Shown piece after piece: positions 19,263 through 28,754 of a DNA stretch of 64,000 bases (position 1 is the first letter of the stretch; every line of letters begins with the position of its first letter). The stretch is from Marimonas arenosa (GTDB lineage Bacteria > Pseudomonadota > Alphaproteobacteria > Rhodobacterales > Rhodobacteraceae). The notes under the pieces are model-generated. The model made no database searches, was not told the DNA's origin, and saw only the letters and a program-made list of their open reading frames with translations. Made by a program: the position numbers and the translations under genes. The stretch is from the NCBI RefSeq assembly GCF_030848945.1, contig NZ_JANHAX010000003.1:372001-436000 (forward strand), given 5' to 3'.

Positions 19263-19357
19263 ATTAGGTCTCCTGCGGGGTGGCCTCGCTGCGTCCCTCT
19301 CGGCAGACTGCCGTGCAGTCGCCTGCCAGGCAATCCCCTATGGGCGCGTCTCAGGCT

Positions 19358-20017
19358 TCAGAGATGGGTTTGGGCGAACTGGCGGTCGCGGTGTTCGAGA
19401 TGCGGGATGGCGTTGAAATGCGCCAGTGTAGGGTAGCCGTGCAGCACGTGCAGGCGGTGAACCGAGCTGTTCATGATGGTGAGCGCGATATGTGCCCAGC
19501 CTTGAACGTCGAGGTTGAGCACGCGGCGAATGATTGTGGCGATCACCCCGCCCGAGGTGACCAGGAGGGCGCGGCCGTTTGATTGCGCGATCTCTTCGAG
19601 CAACGCGTCGATCCGGGCGGTGAAGTCGGCGTAGGATTCCGGCGTGTTCGCGATTTCGTCGCGTTCCCAGGCGCCGAAGACCTGCGGCAGGTGGGTGACA
19701 TAGGCTTCGCGCGTGGCGGGGAGGGGCAAACCGTGCTGTTCTTCCATCAGCCGGGCCATGGTGAAGTAACTGAGCTCGTTGAGGCGCGCGTCCTGCACCA
19801 GCGGCGCGTGGCGCTCCGCCCCCATTGAACGGGCGGTGTCGACCTGGCGGTGCAGCGTGCCGGAATAGACCCGGGCGAAGCGTTCGCCGGTGGCCTCGAA
19901 ATGCTCGCCCAGCCAGCGGGCCTGCTGGTGGCCCAGATCAGAGAGCTTGTCATAGCCGGTTTCGTCCTTGGCCATCGCGTTGGCCTGGCCGTGGCGCACG
20001 AGTGTAATGTGGGGCAT
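19358..20017 (-). CDS. Histidine phosphatase family protein
   Basis: A 219-residue protein of the phosphoglycerate-mutase-like superfamily. The catalytic LVRHGQ stands at residue 6, the second arginine in YSGTLHRQVDTA, and the second catalytic histidine position falls in the LVTSGGV region, where the usual G-H-G is replaced by S-G-G. That change may weaken phosphatase activity. Start chosen at ATG 20017 with AAAGGACC upstream; the frame extends further but without similarity. Substrate unknown. Confidence 0.88.
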   Translation of the reverse strand: MPHITLVRHGQANAMAKDETGYDKLSDLGHQQARWLGEHFEATGERFARVYSGTLHRQVDTARSMGAERHAPLVQDARLNELSYFTMARLMEEQHGLPLPATREAYVTHLPQVFGAWERDEIANTPESYADFTARIDALLEEIAQSNGRALLVTSGGVIATIIRRVLNLDVQGWAHIALTIMNSSVHRLHVLHGYPTLAHFNAIPHLEHRDRQFAQTHL

Positions 20018-20317
20018 GGCTGCGGTCCTTTCGGGGTTCTTCCCTATGCCAGCGGGGCGTCGGTGGGAAGGGGGATGGCCGGGTTTTTCCGGTCGCCTCT
20101 TGTCACGCGTCCGGCTCATCCTAACAACATGCCAAAAGGGGCGGGTTGAGACCGGCAAACGGTCCGCCCATTGTGTGGATGGAACGCCTCCGGCGGGAGC
20201 ATTTGCGGAAAGATGAAAGGCCGGGTGGCGCGAATCGGGTGCGAGCGGTCGGGATTAGAGGATGCGGCAGGAGGCCGGCTTGGGTTATGTTGGACCGCGA
20301 AACAGGAGGGCTGCGCG
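20018..20317. other. 300-base divergent gap upstream of the formate dehydrogenase gene
   Basis: Between the histidine phosphatase start and the formate dehydrogenase start I see no protein-coding signal beyond shadow frames. It should hold both promoters. A strong AGGAGGG ribosome site (20304-20310) precedes the dehydrogenase. I could not assign any specific operator. Confidence 0.4.
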
Positions 20318-23098
20318 ATGGCGGACATGATCCGATTCACGCTCGATGGCGAAGAAGTTCAGACAGAAAAGGGTCGGACGATCTGGGAGGTCGCCCGGAA
20401 CCGCAGGCAGGTGATCCCGCATCTCTGCCACAAGCCGGCCAAGGGTTATCGGCCGGACGGCAATTGCCGCTCCTGCATGGTCGAGGTCGAGGGCGAGCGG
20501 ACACTGGTGGCGTCCTGCATCCGCGAGGCAGCCGAGGGGATGGTTGTCAAGACCTCCTCGGCGCGGGCGACGTCGGCACGCAAGATGGTGATCGAGATGC
20601 TGGCCGCCGATCAGCCGCCTCGGGGCGAAGCACATGATGCCTCGGCGCATTTCTGGGACATGGCCGAGGCGAACGGTATCGAGGCCAGCCGGTTTCCGAC
20701 GCTGGAGACGGAGCGTGTGCCACTGTTGGATGACAGCCACGTAGCGATGCGGGTCAATCTCGATGCCTGCATTTCCTGCGGGCTCTGTGTACGGGCCTGC
20801 CGCGAGGTGCAGGTCAACGACGTGATCGGCATGGCTGGGCGCGGGCACGCCGCCTTTCCGGTGTTCGACCAGGGCGATCCGATGGGGTCCTCGACCTGCG
20901 TGGCCTGCGGTGAATGCGTGCAGGCCTGCCCCACCGGCGCGTTGATGCCGGCAACGGTGCTGGACGCAGCACAGAAGGGCGACCGGGCGGATATTGACCG
21001 CGAGGTGCAAAGCGTCTGCCCGTTCTGTGGCGTGGGTTGCCAGGTCTCGTTGAAAGTGAAGGCCGACAAGGTGGTCTATGTCGATGGCGTCGACGGGCCG
21101 GCCAATGAGGGACGGCTTTGCGTCAAGGGGCGGTTCGGCTTCGACTACATTCACCATCCGCATCGGCTGACACGGCCGCTGATCCGACGGGACGATGCCC
21201 CAGCCAAGGGGTTGAACGTCGACCCGGGCAATTTTTCCGAGGTGTTCCGCGAGGCGAACTGGGACGAGGCGATGGAGCGCGCAGCCGGTGGCTTGGCGCG
21301 TCTGCGCGACGAGGCGGGCGGCCGCGCAGTGGCCGGGTTCGGCAGCGCCAAGTGTACTAACGAAGAGGCTTATCTGTTCCAAAAGCTGATCCGTCAGGGG
21401 TTCGGTCATAACAATGTCGATCACTGCACTCGGCTGTGCCATGCGTCGAGCGTTGCGGCGTTGATGGAAAATGTCGGTTCCGGCGCAGTTACGGCGACCT
21501 TCAACGAGATCGAGCATGCCGACGTAGCCATCATGATCGGCTGCAACCCGATCGAGAACCATCCCGTCGCCGCGACCTATTTCAAGCAGTTCGCCAAGCG
21601 CGGCGGCAAGCTGATCGTGATGGACCCGCGCGGGGTTGGCCTGCGCCGGTTTGCCAGCCACATGCTGCAATTCCGGCCGGGGGCGGATGTGAGCCTTCTG
21701 AACGCGATCATGCATGTGATCGTCGAGGAGGGGCTGTACGACAGCCAGTATATCCACCGCTTCACCGAGAACTGGGAGGCGGAGAAAGAGCATCTCAAAA
21801 CCTTCACCCCCGAAGCGGTGAGCGGAATCTGCGGCATCGAACCGCAGGAGATCCGCGAAGTGGCGCGGATCTTTGCCGGCGCCAAGGCGGGGATGATCTT
21901 CTGGGGTATGGGGGTGAGCCAGCATATCCACGGCACGGACAATTCGCGCTGTCTGATCAGCCTGGCCCTGATGACCGGCAATGTCGGCAAGCCTGGCGCC
22001 GGACTGCATCCGCTGCGCGGACAGAACAACGTGCAGGGAGCGTCGGACGCCGGGCTGATCCCGATGTTCCTGCCGGACTATCAGAGCGTGACCGACGATG
22101 GCGTGCGCTCGGCCTTCAACGAGATCTGGGGTGCGGGTGGTTATGACGACGCGCAGAAGGGCCTGACCGTAACCGAAATCATGGATGCGGTGCATGCGGG
22201 TGACATTCGGGGAATGTATATCCTTGGCGAAAACCCGGCGATGTCGGACCCGGACGTGGAACATGCACGGGAGGCGCTGGCGCGGCTGGAGCACCTGGTG
22301 GTGCAGGACATCTTTTTGACCGAGACGGCGAACTATGCCGACGTGATCCTGCCGGCGAGCGCTTTCTACGAGAAATCCGGCACGGTCACGAACACCAACC
22401 GGCAGGTGCAGATGGGCCGTCCCGCTGTCACACCGCCGGGTGAGGCGCGCGAGGACTGGGCGATTACCGTCGAACTGGCGCAAAGGCTGGGGCTGGATTG
22501 GGACTATGCCAGCCCGGCGGATGTCTTTGCCGAGATGAAGCAGGGTATGAAGAGTCTGAACAACATCAGCTGGGAGCGGCTGAACAGCGAAGGGGCGGTG
22601 ACATACCCGTCGCTCAGCCCGGAAGATCCGGGTCAGGCGATTGTGTTCGGCGACGGATTCCCACGGGCCGAGGGGCGGGCGAAGTTCACACCTGCGAGCG
22701 TCATTCCGCCCGACGAGGCGCCGGATGCGAACTATCCGATGATCCTGACCACGGGCCGGCAGCTGGAGCATTGGCATACCGGGTCGATGACGCGGCGGTC
22801 GAAGGTCCTCGACACGGTTGAGCCCGAGGCCAACTGCTCGCTGCACCCGGCCACACTACAGAGGTTGGGCGTTGAGCCCGGCGGGTATGTGCGGCTGACC
22901 ACGCGGCGGGGTTCGGTGACCGTGATGGCGCGGGCCGACCGGGCGGTCGCCGAGGATATGGTGTTCCTGCCGTTTGCCTATGTCGAGGCGGCGGCGAATG
23001 TCCTGACCAACCCGGCGCTCGACCCCTACGGCAAGATCCCCGAGTTCAAGTTCGCGGCGGTAAGGGTCGAGAAAGCCGAGAGTTTGGCGGCAGAATAG
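20318..23098 (+). CDS. Formate dehydrogenase alpha chain, molybdopterin type
   Basis: A 926-residue protein. In order: an N-terminal 2Fe-2S ferredoxin domain (CHKPAKGYRPDGNCRSC), a ferredoxin pair of 4Fe-4S sites (CISCGLCVRAC and CVACGECVQACPTG), the 4Fe-4S site CPFCGVGC, and the bis-MGD domains. The catalytic position is cysteine followed by histidine in CTRLCHASS, where some enzymes have selenocysteine. It oxidises formate to CO2, or a related substrate. The NAD-linked partners fdsB/fdsG and the accessory fdsC/fdsD are absent here, so its electron acceptor is unknown. Confidence 0.9.
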   Translation: MADMIRFTLDGEEVQTEKGRTIWEVARNRRQVIPHLCHKPAKGYRPDGNCRSCMVEVEGERTLVASCIREAAEGMVVKTSSARATSARKMVIEMLAADQPPRGEAHDASAHFWDMAEANGIEASRFPTLETERVPLLDDSHVAMRVNLDACISCGLCVRACREVQVNDVIGMAGRGHAAFPVFDQGDPMGSSTCVACGECVQACPTGALMPATVLDAAQKGDRADIDREVQSVCPFCGVGCQVSLKVKADKVVYVDGVDGPANEGRLCVKGRFGFDYIHHPHRLTRPLIRRDDAPAKGLNVDPGNFSEVFREANWDEAMERAAGGLARLRDEAGGRAVAGFGSAKCTNEEAYLFQKLIRQGFGHNNVDHCTRLCHASSVAALMENVGSGAVTATFNEIEHADVAIMIGCNPIENHPVAATYFKQFAKRGGKLIVMDPRGVGLRRFASHMLQFRPGADVSLLNAIMHVIVEEGLYDSQYIHRFTENWEAEKEHLKTFTPEAVSGICGIEPQEIREVARIFAGAKAGMIFWGMGVSQHIHGTDNSRCLISLALMTGNVGKPGAGLHPLRGQNNVQGASDAGLIPMFLPDYQSVTDDGVRSAFNEIWGAGGYDDAQKGLTVTEIMDAVHAGDIRGMYILGENPAMSDPDVEHAREALARLEHLVVQDIFLTETANYADVILPASAFYEKSGTVTNTNRQVQMGRPAVTPPGEAREDWAITVELAQRLGLDWDYASPADVFAEMKQGMKSLNNISWERLNSEGAVTYPSLSPEDPGQAIVFGDGFPRAEGRAKFTPASVIPPDEAPDANYPMILTTGRQLEHWHTGSMTRRSKVLDTVEPEANCSLHPATLQRLGVEPGGYVRLTTRRGSVTVMARADRAVAEDMVFLPFAYVEAAANVLTNPALDPYGKIPEFKFAAVRVEKAESLAAE

Positions 23099-23109
23099 AC
23101 GGGGACAAC

Positions 23110-23529
23110 ATGGCGTATGTTTCATTTAGGTCGGTGGTCGACCCTTCGGATTGCGACTTTCTGGGTCACATGAATGTCTCGCGGTACTTCCAGGCCTGTT
23201 CCGACGGGGTTTTCGCGATACAGACCGAAATGGGGCTGACGGCAGACGACATGCTATCCGGGCGCCGCCTTTCGTTTGCGGTTGTTCATGCGGAGAGCGA
23301 GTTTCGTGCGGAGCTGATTGCAGGCGAAAGCATCTTCCTTGAAACGGAAGTTGTCGAAATCGGAACGAAGTCGATCATCTTTCGCCACCGATTGGTCCGC
23401 GCGGCAGACAAAACGATTGCATTTCAGACCCTTTTCAAATGTGTGATGTTGGGGCTCGAAACCAGAACGGCCGAACCGATTCCGGACGAGGTCAAAGAAA
23501 CCGCCAAAGATTTCATGGCCGCGAATTGA
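23110..23529 (+). CDS. Acyl-CoA thioesterase, hotdog fold (4HBT-like)
   Basis: This 139-residue protein has the 4-hydroxybenzoyl-CoA-thioesterase-like N-terminus DPSDCDFLGHMNVSRYF, with the D...GHMN motif that binds the thioester. A single hotdog domain follows. It probably cleaves an acyl-CoA in the cytoplasm. It starts 11 bases after the formate dehydrogenase gene and precedes an M20 hydrolase by 29 bases, so it is likely co-transcribed, though the three activities do not suggest one pathway. Confidence 0.87.
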   Translation: MAYVSFRSVVDPSDCDFLGHMNVSRYFQACSDGVFAIQTEMGLTADDMLSGRRLSFAVVHAESEFRAELIAGESIFLETEVVEIGTKSIIFRHRLVRAADKTIAFQTLFKCVMLGLETRTAEPIPDEVKETAKDFMAAN

Positions 23530-23558
23530 GGTCGTGACCAAAGAAACCGGAGGTCCAC

Positions 23559-24764
23559 GTGTCCCTGACTGTCAAACCTGATCGTTTCCTAGCCGACCTG
23601 CACGAATTGCGCCAGTTTGGTGCTTCAGGCATTGGCAAAGGTGTCGTGCGCCCGGCCTATTGCGACGCTGATATTGCCGCGCGGGAATGGTTGCGCGGAC
23701 GGATGGATGCGGCAGGACTTGCAACGCATTACGACCCGATGGGAAGCCTTTTCGGACTTGCCGAGGGACGCTCGCTCCTTCTGGGGTCACACTCCGACAG
23801 CCAGCCCGAAGGTGGCTGGCTCGATGGGGCGCTGGGGGTTTGTGCGGCGCTTGAGGTGGTCAGGGCCGCGAAGGAGGCGGGCGGGCCGCCGGTTTCGGTG
23901 GTCAGCTTTCAGGACGAGGAAGGCCGGTTCGGGGTCACCACCGGTTCAACCGTTTGGTCCGGTGCTCTAAGCTTGGAACAGGCCGATGAGCTCGAGGACC
24001 GCGACGGCATGCGGCTGTCCGAGGCACGCGGCGCGATGGCGCATCTGCTGGGTGACTGGGTCGACCCGAAGCGGTTCACCGGCTTCATCGAGATGCATAT
24101 CGAGCAGGGACCCTGGCTGGATCAGGCTGGAGAGGCGGCGGGGGTTGTCAGCGGTATCGTCGGTATTCGTGACATGCGAATCACGCTGGAGGGCCAACAG
24201 AACCATGCCGGCACCACGCCGATGCATCTGCGCCGCGATGCCTTCCAGGGGCTGGCCGCATTCAATGCCCTGTTGGGCGAACGCTTCCAGAATGTGGTGA
24301 CGCCGCAGACGGTCTGGACCATCGGTCATGTCAGCCTTCACCCCGACGCCCACTCGATCGTGCCGGGGCGTGCGACCTTTTCCATGCAGTGGCGCGACGG
24401 TGATGCCGAGCGGCTGAAACGGATGGAGGACATCATTCGCACAACGGCGCGGGAAGTGGCGGAGGCGCGCGGACTTGGACTCGAATTCGGGCCGATGCTG
24501 GGTCTCGAGCCGGTGGAAATGGACTCGCGCCTGCGCGGCGCCCTGGAAGCGGCGGCCGAGGCAGAGGCGCCCGGCAAATGGCGGGTCATGCCGTCCGGCG
24601 CGCTGCATGACGCCACCAATGTGGCGGTGCACATGCCGGTCGCGATGTTGTTCGTGCCATCGATCGGCGGGATCAGCCATGCTTTCGAGGAGGACACCGA
24701 CGAACGCGATTTGGTCACCGGGCTGAAGGTGCTGGCCGGGGCTGTGGCGCGGCTGGGCGGATAG
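23559..24764 (+). CDS. M20-family Zn-dependent hydrolase (allantoate / N-carbamoyl amino acid amidohydrolase type)
   Basis: A 401-residue di-zinc hydrolase. Metal ligands are visible in [11 protein letters not shown] with the nearby WLDGALG, in FQDEEGRF, in EMHIEQG and in the late [13 protein letters not shown]. The dimerisation domain has [10 protein letters not shown]. This is the pattern of allantoate amidohydrolase and N-carbamoyl-L-amino-acid hydrolase; I cannot tell which substrate applies. Start is GTG at 23559 behind a CCGGAGGT site. A strong terminator follows, marking the end of this operon. Confidence 0.9.
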   Translation: MSLTVKPDRFLADLHELRQFGASGIGKGVVRPAYCDADIAAREWLRGRMDAAGLATHYDPMGSLFGLAEGRSLLLGSHSDSQPEGGWLDGALGVCAALEVVRAAKEAGGPPVSVVSFQDEEGRFGVTTGSTVWSGALSLEQADELEDRDGMRLSEARGAMAHLLGDWVDPKRFTGFIEMHIEQGPWLDQAGEAAGVVSGIVGIRDMRITLEGQQNHAGTTPMHLRRDAFQGLAAFNALLGERFQNVVTPQTVWTIGHVSLHPDAHSIVPGRATFSMQWRDGDAERLKRMEDIIRTTAREVAEARGLGLEFGPMLGLEPVEMDSRLRGALEAAAEAEAPGKWRVMPSGALHDATNVAVHMPVAMLFVPSIGGISHAFEEDTDERDLVTGLKVLAGAVARLGG

Positions 24765-24780
24765 GCTGGTGAACGAAATT

Positions 24781-24827
24781 CGGCCGGTGCAGTCCTCTGG
24801 CTGAAGGATGACTGCACCGGCCGTTTT
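24781..24827 (+). terminator. Strong intrinsic terminator
   Basis: A 14-bp perfect stem (CGGCCGGTGCAGTC at 24781-24794 with its complement at 24810-24823) is followed by TTTT. It lies 17 bases beyond the M20 hydrolase stop and closes the formate dehydrogenase / thioesterase / hydrolase operon. Confidence 0.95.
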
Positions 24828-24874
24828 GCCCTGCCGGGGGAGCAAAAATTGGCAGGGCCTCGGGAGAGTCGCTG

Positions 24875-25273
24875 TCAGATCATGCCGAGCAGCCGCAAGC
24901 CCAGGGCAACGGTCGATGCCGCCGCCACGGTAAATGCCAGCGTGCGGATGACCGGGATGCCGAGGCAATAGATGATGTAATGGGCGAGCATGGCGTAAAA
25001 CCACGTCATCGCCAGGATGCCGGGATAAGTGTCATCCGGCGCCATCAGCATCGCCATAACCGCCAACGGGCCGAAGGCTACGAACGCCTCAACGCCAACC
25101 CGGTGAGCGCGCATGGCCCGTTGGGCCCAGGCGGTCTGCGGGGTGGCGTTCGGGTCGTAATTGGCCGTCGCGCCGATCAGGCCGCGGACCATGATGCGAT
25201 CAAGAATGTACGGCAGCCAGGATATGGCAAGCCAAAGCGCCGCAAGGGCGGTGTAGGTTTCAAGTTGGGTCAC
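24875..25273 (-). CDS. MAPEG family membrane protein
   Basis: The 132-residue protein has about four membrane spans and the MAPEG-like segment around RAMRAHRVGVEAFVAFGPL, with an asparagine/arginine loop typical of membrane-associated glutathione-metabolism proteins. Bacterial members are mostly uncharacterised, some with glutathione transferase activity. It lies on the minus strand alone, with 147 bases upstream. Confidence 0.87.
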   Translation of the reverse strand: MTQLETYTALAALWLAISWLPYILDRIMVRGLIGATANYDPNATPQTAWAQRAMRAHRVGVEAFVAFGPLAVMAMLMAPDDTYPGILAMTWFYAMLAHYIIYCLGIPVIRTLAFTVAAASTVALGLRLLGMI

Positions 25274-25420
25274 TGTCCGAATCCCTTCCTGTATTTTCGG
25301 CTCTTTGGCCGACGGTGTGGAAAGTTTTCACCTTTCTCTTGGCCCGCACATTAGCCTAAATTCGGGACAAAATCTACATTTCTGTGTCGTATTGTCGCGG
25401 GCCACAAGATATTGGGAGCG

Positions 25421-25846
25421 TCATAACCAAAGCAGGACGATGCCAAGAAGGCCCCACGCTGCGATCAGCGGAAGAACAACCCAGTAATCGCGTTCCTTGG
25501 GCAGGGTCCAACCCGCCGCGCCGCGTGCTGCCGAGATGGACCGCAGGCACGCCAGCGGCCAATAGGCGGTGATGCCGAGCGCGGCACCGAGAGCAAGGGG
25601 CGCCCAGCTCGCGCCGCTGGCGTGGCCAAAAAGACCGAGCCCGAGCAGCGGTGTGTAGAGGACCAAGTCGGCGAAGGCATAGCCTTTCCAAAACGCGACG
25701 CCGACGGCGGTGACGTTTTCGGCCGTCTCCTGCGTTCCCATGCGCTCGCCCAGCCGCCAGGAAACCGCCGCGCTGCATTGGGCAATGACGAGATAGATGA
25801 AAAGCGCCCAACCGGGCACCTGAATAAGCAAGAATTCAAGCGACAT
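25421..25846 (-). CDS. Four-span membrane protein of unknown function
   Basis: A 141-residue hydrophobic protein with about four predicted membrane helices (near residues 5-25, 50-72, 80-100 and 120-140). The loops are short and I recognise no family motif. It starts at an ATG at 25846, 24 bases before the response regulator stop. It may therefore be the last gene read through from the two-component system, though no functional link is evident. Confidence 0.7.
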   Translation of the reverse strand: MSLEFLLIQVPGWALFIYLVIAQCSAAVSWRLGERMGTQETAENVTAVGVAFWKGYAFADLVLYTPLLGLGLFGHASGASWAPLALGAALGITAYWPLACLRSISAARGAAGWTLPKERDYWVVLPLIAAWGLLGIVLLWL

Positions 25847-25870
25847 GTCACACCCTTGATGGCGGCGGTT

Positions 25871-26575
25871 TCAGCGCCAGCTTACATCACCGAGAAAGAT
25901 ATAACCCGCTCCGTAGATGGTTTTTATCAGGCGCGGGTTCTTGGGATCCTCACGCAATTTGGTGCGCAGCCGCGATATGCGCACGTCCATGGCACGGTCG
26001 AAGCTTTCGCCTGCGGCCCCGCCCAGCATCTCCTGCATCATCGCCCGCGAGATCAATCTCTTGGGCCGCTCCAGAAAGAGCCGCAGCACTTCGCCCTCGG
26101 CATGTGAAAAGGGAGTTTCCCGGTCGGTGTCGTCGATAAGCAGGTAGCGGTCGAAATGTGCTGTCCAGCCATTGAAGCGGGCGGTTTCGCCCGATAGCTG
26201 CGCCGGGGTGGGTTTGCGCAGCCGGGCGCGGATGCGGGCCACGACCTCGGCCGGGTCAAACGGTTTGATGATGTAGTCGTCTGCGCCCAGTTCCAGCCCG
26301 GTCACCCGGTCCTGCACCTGGGCGCGGCCAGAGATAATGATGACGGTGGCGCCCTGTTCAAGCGCCAGCCTGTGGACTAGCGTCAGCCCGTCGCGGTCGG
26401 GCAGCGACAGGTCGACCAGACAGACATCAGGCGTGGTTGTCTTAAGTGCGGCTTCAAACTCAGTGGCCCGTGAGAAGCTCATGGTGCGGAACCCGGCTTC
26501 TTCCAGCGCCTGCGTCAGCATGGCGCGGATGGCCGGTTCGTCGTCGAGAATGGTGACGAGAGGGGAGTCGCTCAT
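25871..26575 (-). CDS. OmpR-family response regulator
   Basis: This 234-residue protein has a receiver domain with DDE at 11-13, phospho-acceptor aspartate 55 in CLVDLSLPD, and the conserved lysine in YIIKPFDPAEV. A winged-helix OmpR/PhoB output domain follows, with RAMMQEML and VDVRISRLRTKLREDP-like residues. It would bind DNA when phosphorylated. The ATG at 26575 has AGGACG upstream; the open frame extends to 26815 without similarity. The histidine kinase gene ends 92 bases upstream and is the probable partner. Confidence 0.93.
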   Translation of the reverse strand: MSDSPLVTILDDEPAIRAMLTQALEEAGFRTMSFSRATEFEAALKTTTPDVCLVDLSLPDRDGLTLVHRLALEQGATVIIISGRAQVQDRVTGLELGADDYIIKPFDPAEVVARIRARLRKPTPAQLSGETARFNGWTAHFDRYLLIDDTDRETPFSHAEGEVLRLFLERPKRLISRAMMQEMLGGAAGESFDRAMDVRISRLRTKLREDPKNPRLIKTIYGAGYIFLGDVSWR

Positions 26576-26667
26576 GGGGTTCGTCCTAGGTGGCGGCGGC
26601 TGGTGCTGGGGCCAGCCCCCAAGGTGCAAAATGCAGGGCATTTTGTCACCATGCCCCGAGGCGTTTT

Positions 26668-28593
26668 TTAAACGGAGGAAGGGGCGGGTTCGGATTGCCG
26701 TGAGAGAAACGCGGTCAGAATTTCGGCGGTGAAGGGTTTCGGCAGAACCGGTGCGCGGGCGAGAGCCTGCTGGTGGAGCGGGTGGGCGGCGGGCAGCGAC
26801 GTCATCAGGAAACACGGTGGGTGCGGGTCGGGCAGTTGGTCGATCAGGTCGATGCCTGTGGCTGTACCTTCGAGTGAGATGTCTGAAAGTAGCAGCGAAA
26901 TGTCAGGGATCTGCCCCGCGAGCGCCAACGCCTCGTCCGCGGAGGCGGCTTCGATCACGGTGTGGCCTGCGCCGGTCAGCATGTCGCGCACCGAAGCACG
27001 CAGATCCGGGCTGTCCTCGACCAGCAGCACAAGGCCGGGGGGCACCGGCAGGGGGGCGGGGCGCAGCGGCAGGCGGACCGCCACCTGGCCACCGGTGTCG
27101 CAATTGGCGAGCGTGGCGCGGCCACCGGCGAGCTTGGTCATATCGTAGACCATGGCGAGGCCGAGGCCTGAGCCTTCACCACCCTTGGTGGTGAAGAAGG
27201 GCTCGAACCCGTGCTCAAGAGCTTCTTCGGTGAAGCCGGGGCCGGTGTCGCAGACGCTGAACTCGGCCCAGGTGTTCTGAACGGTGCAGGCGGTGAGCGT
27301 GATGGCACCGCTGCCGCCACAGGCATCGCGGGCGTTGAGCACCAGGTTCAGCAGGCTGTCCTGCAGCATGCCGGCATCGAGCATCAGCGCGTCCTGCGCG
27401 ATGAGGTTGTTGACGGAGAGCGTGATCTGTGGCGGCAGGGCCGAACTGGCCAGGGTTTCGAAATCGCGCAGGAAGGCGCGGATGTCGGTGGGCTGGGGCG
27501 TGACCTCGCGCGCGCCGGTCATGTCGGCGATGCGATTGAGCAGCGTGCCGCCGCGGCGCGCCGCTGACAGCGTGGCGGCAATCAGCTCGTCCGCGGCCTC
27601 GGGCAGCGCCTGCATTCGCTGCAGGCGCGACTGGGTGCCGAGGATGATGGTGAGCAGATTGGAAAAGTCATGCGCTAGCCCCGAGATCATCTGTGCCGCG
27701 ATCTCCCGCCGGCGGGTCTGCTGCAGGGCGGCGCGGGTCTGGGATTCCTCGGTGATGTCCATCGACAGGATATAGGCCCCGCCCGTGGCCGGATCGGGGG
27801 TCAGTGCCACGCGGATGCGGCGCGAACTGGGGCCATGGGTGAACTCGAAGACAGATGGCTGGCCGGCATAGGCCTTGTCGAGTTCGGGCGCGATCATCGA
27901 CCAGGGCTGCGGGCCCAGAACCTCGGCGGCGTGAAGGCCGACGGGATCGGGTTTCGAGCCCGGCATCACCGCGCTGAGACGACGGTTTGAATACGTGTAA
28001 CGCCGGTCGGGGCCGACGTGGGCGATATGGGCTGGCATCATCTCGGTGGTCAGCCGGGTACGCGCCTCGGCCTCGGTGATCTGGCGCTTTGCCTCCTCCA
28101 GCGCGGTGACGGTGGCGGCCAGTTCGCGGTTGGCGGCGGATAGCTCTTCAGCATGGGACAGGAGTTGATCGGAGAGTGTTTCCGAGCGCGTGCGTAGCAG
28201 TTCTTCCGCGCGCTTGGCGGCGGTGATGTCGGTATAGACGGCCACCCAGCCGCCTTCGGGCAGGGGAGAACCTTCCACCGAAATCCAGCGGCCATTGGCG
28301 CGGGCGCGCTCCATGTAGTGCGGCTCGAACGCGCGGGCCTGTTCGGTGCGGGCGGCGACGAAAACGTTCAAATCGTCGATGGGGCCGTATTCGCCGCGGG
28401 TGGCGAGGTAGCGGATGGTATCCTCGAAACTGGCGCCGGGGGTGACCAGCGCCGTGGGCAGGTCGAACATGTCGCGGAACATGCGGTTCGAGACGACAAG
28501 CTGCAACTCGCGGTCATAGATCGACAGCGCCTGCTGAATGAGGTTCAGCCCGGCCATGGTCATGGCATGGGTATCGGTGCCGGTGGTTTGCAT
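26668..28593 (-). CDS. Hybrid sensor histidine kinase with PAS domains
   Basis: The 641-residue protein has two PAS-type sensing regions (about residues 15-125 and 185-280) joined by a coiled coil. The kinase core has phospho-accepting histidine 308 in GLAHDFSNLL, the N box NLVLNARDA and G boxes DTGPGF and GSGLGLA. A C-terminal receiver domain has LLVEDS and LLSDISLEG. There is no membrane helix, so it senses a cytoplasmic signal. Its phosphate could pass to the OmpR-type regulator just downstream. The signal is unknown. Confidence 0.92.
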   Translation of the reverse strand: MQTTGTDTHAMTMAGLNLIQQALSIYDRELQLVVSNRMFRDMFDLPTALVTPGASFEDTIRYLATRGEYGPIDDLNVFVAARTEQARAFEPHYMERARANGRWISVEGSPLPEGGWVAVYTDITAAKRAEELLRTRSETLSDQLLSHAEELSAANRELAATVTALEEAKRQITEAEARTRLTTEMMPAHIAHVGPDRRYTYSNRRLSAVMPGSKPDPVGLHAAEVLGPQPWSMIAPELDKAYAGQPSVFEFTHGPSSRRIRVALTPDPATGGAYILSMDITEESQTRAALQQTRRREIAAQMISGLAHDFSNLLTIILGTQSRLQRMQALPEAADELIAATLSAARRGGTLLNRIADMTGAREVTPQPTDIRAFLRDFETLASSALPPQITLSVNNLIAQDALMLDAGMLQDSLLNLVLNARDACGGSGAITLTACTVQNTWAEFSVCDTGPGFTEEALEHGFEPFFTTKGGEGSGLGLAMVYDMTKLAGGRATLANCDTGGQVAVRLPLRPAPLPVPPGLVLLVEDSPDLRASVRDMLTGAGHTVIEAASADEALALAGQIPDISLLLSDISLEGTATGIDLIDQLPDPHPPCFLMTSLPAAHPLHQQALARAPVLPKPFTAEILTAFLSRQSEPAPSSV

Positions 28594-28754
28594 GGGGCCT
28601 CCCTGCTTTGGAGGTAGCGCAAAGGCGCGCGTCTGGGAAGCCGGTTGCCGAGGGTGCCCGGCAACCGAGATGGTCTGGGCCGGGATTTCAGCTATAGAGG
28701 CAAGGCTTGGGCCGAGTAGAATGGCGGCGGAAGCCGACAGGGGGAAATCGAAGC

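Noticed and set aside
20285..22846. 853-codon minus-strand frame opposite formate dehydrogenase
   Set aside because: It is the antisense shadow of a protein with complete Fe-S motifs; no domain features.
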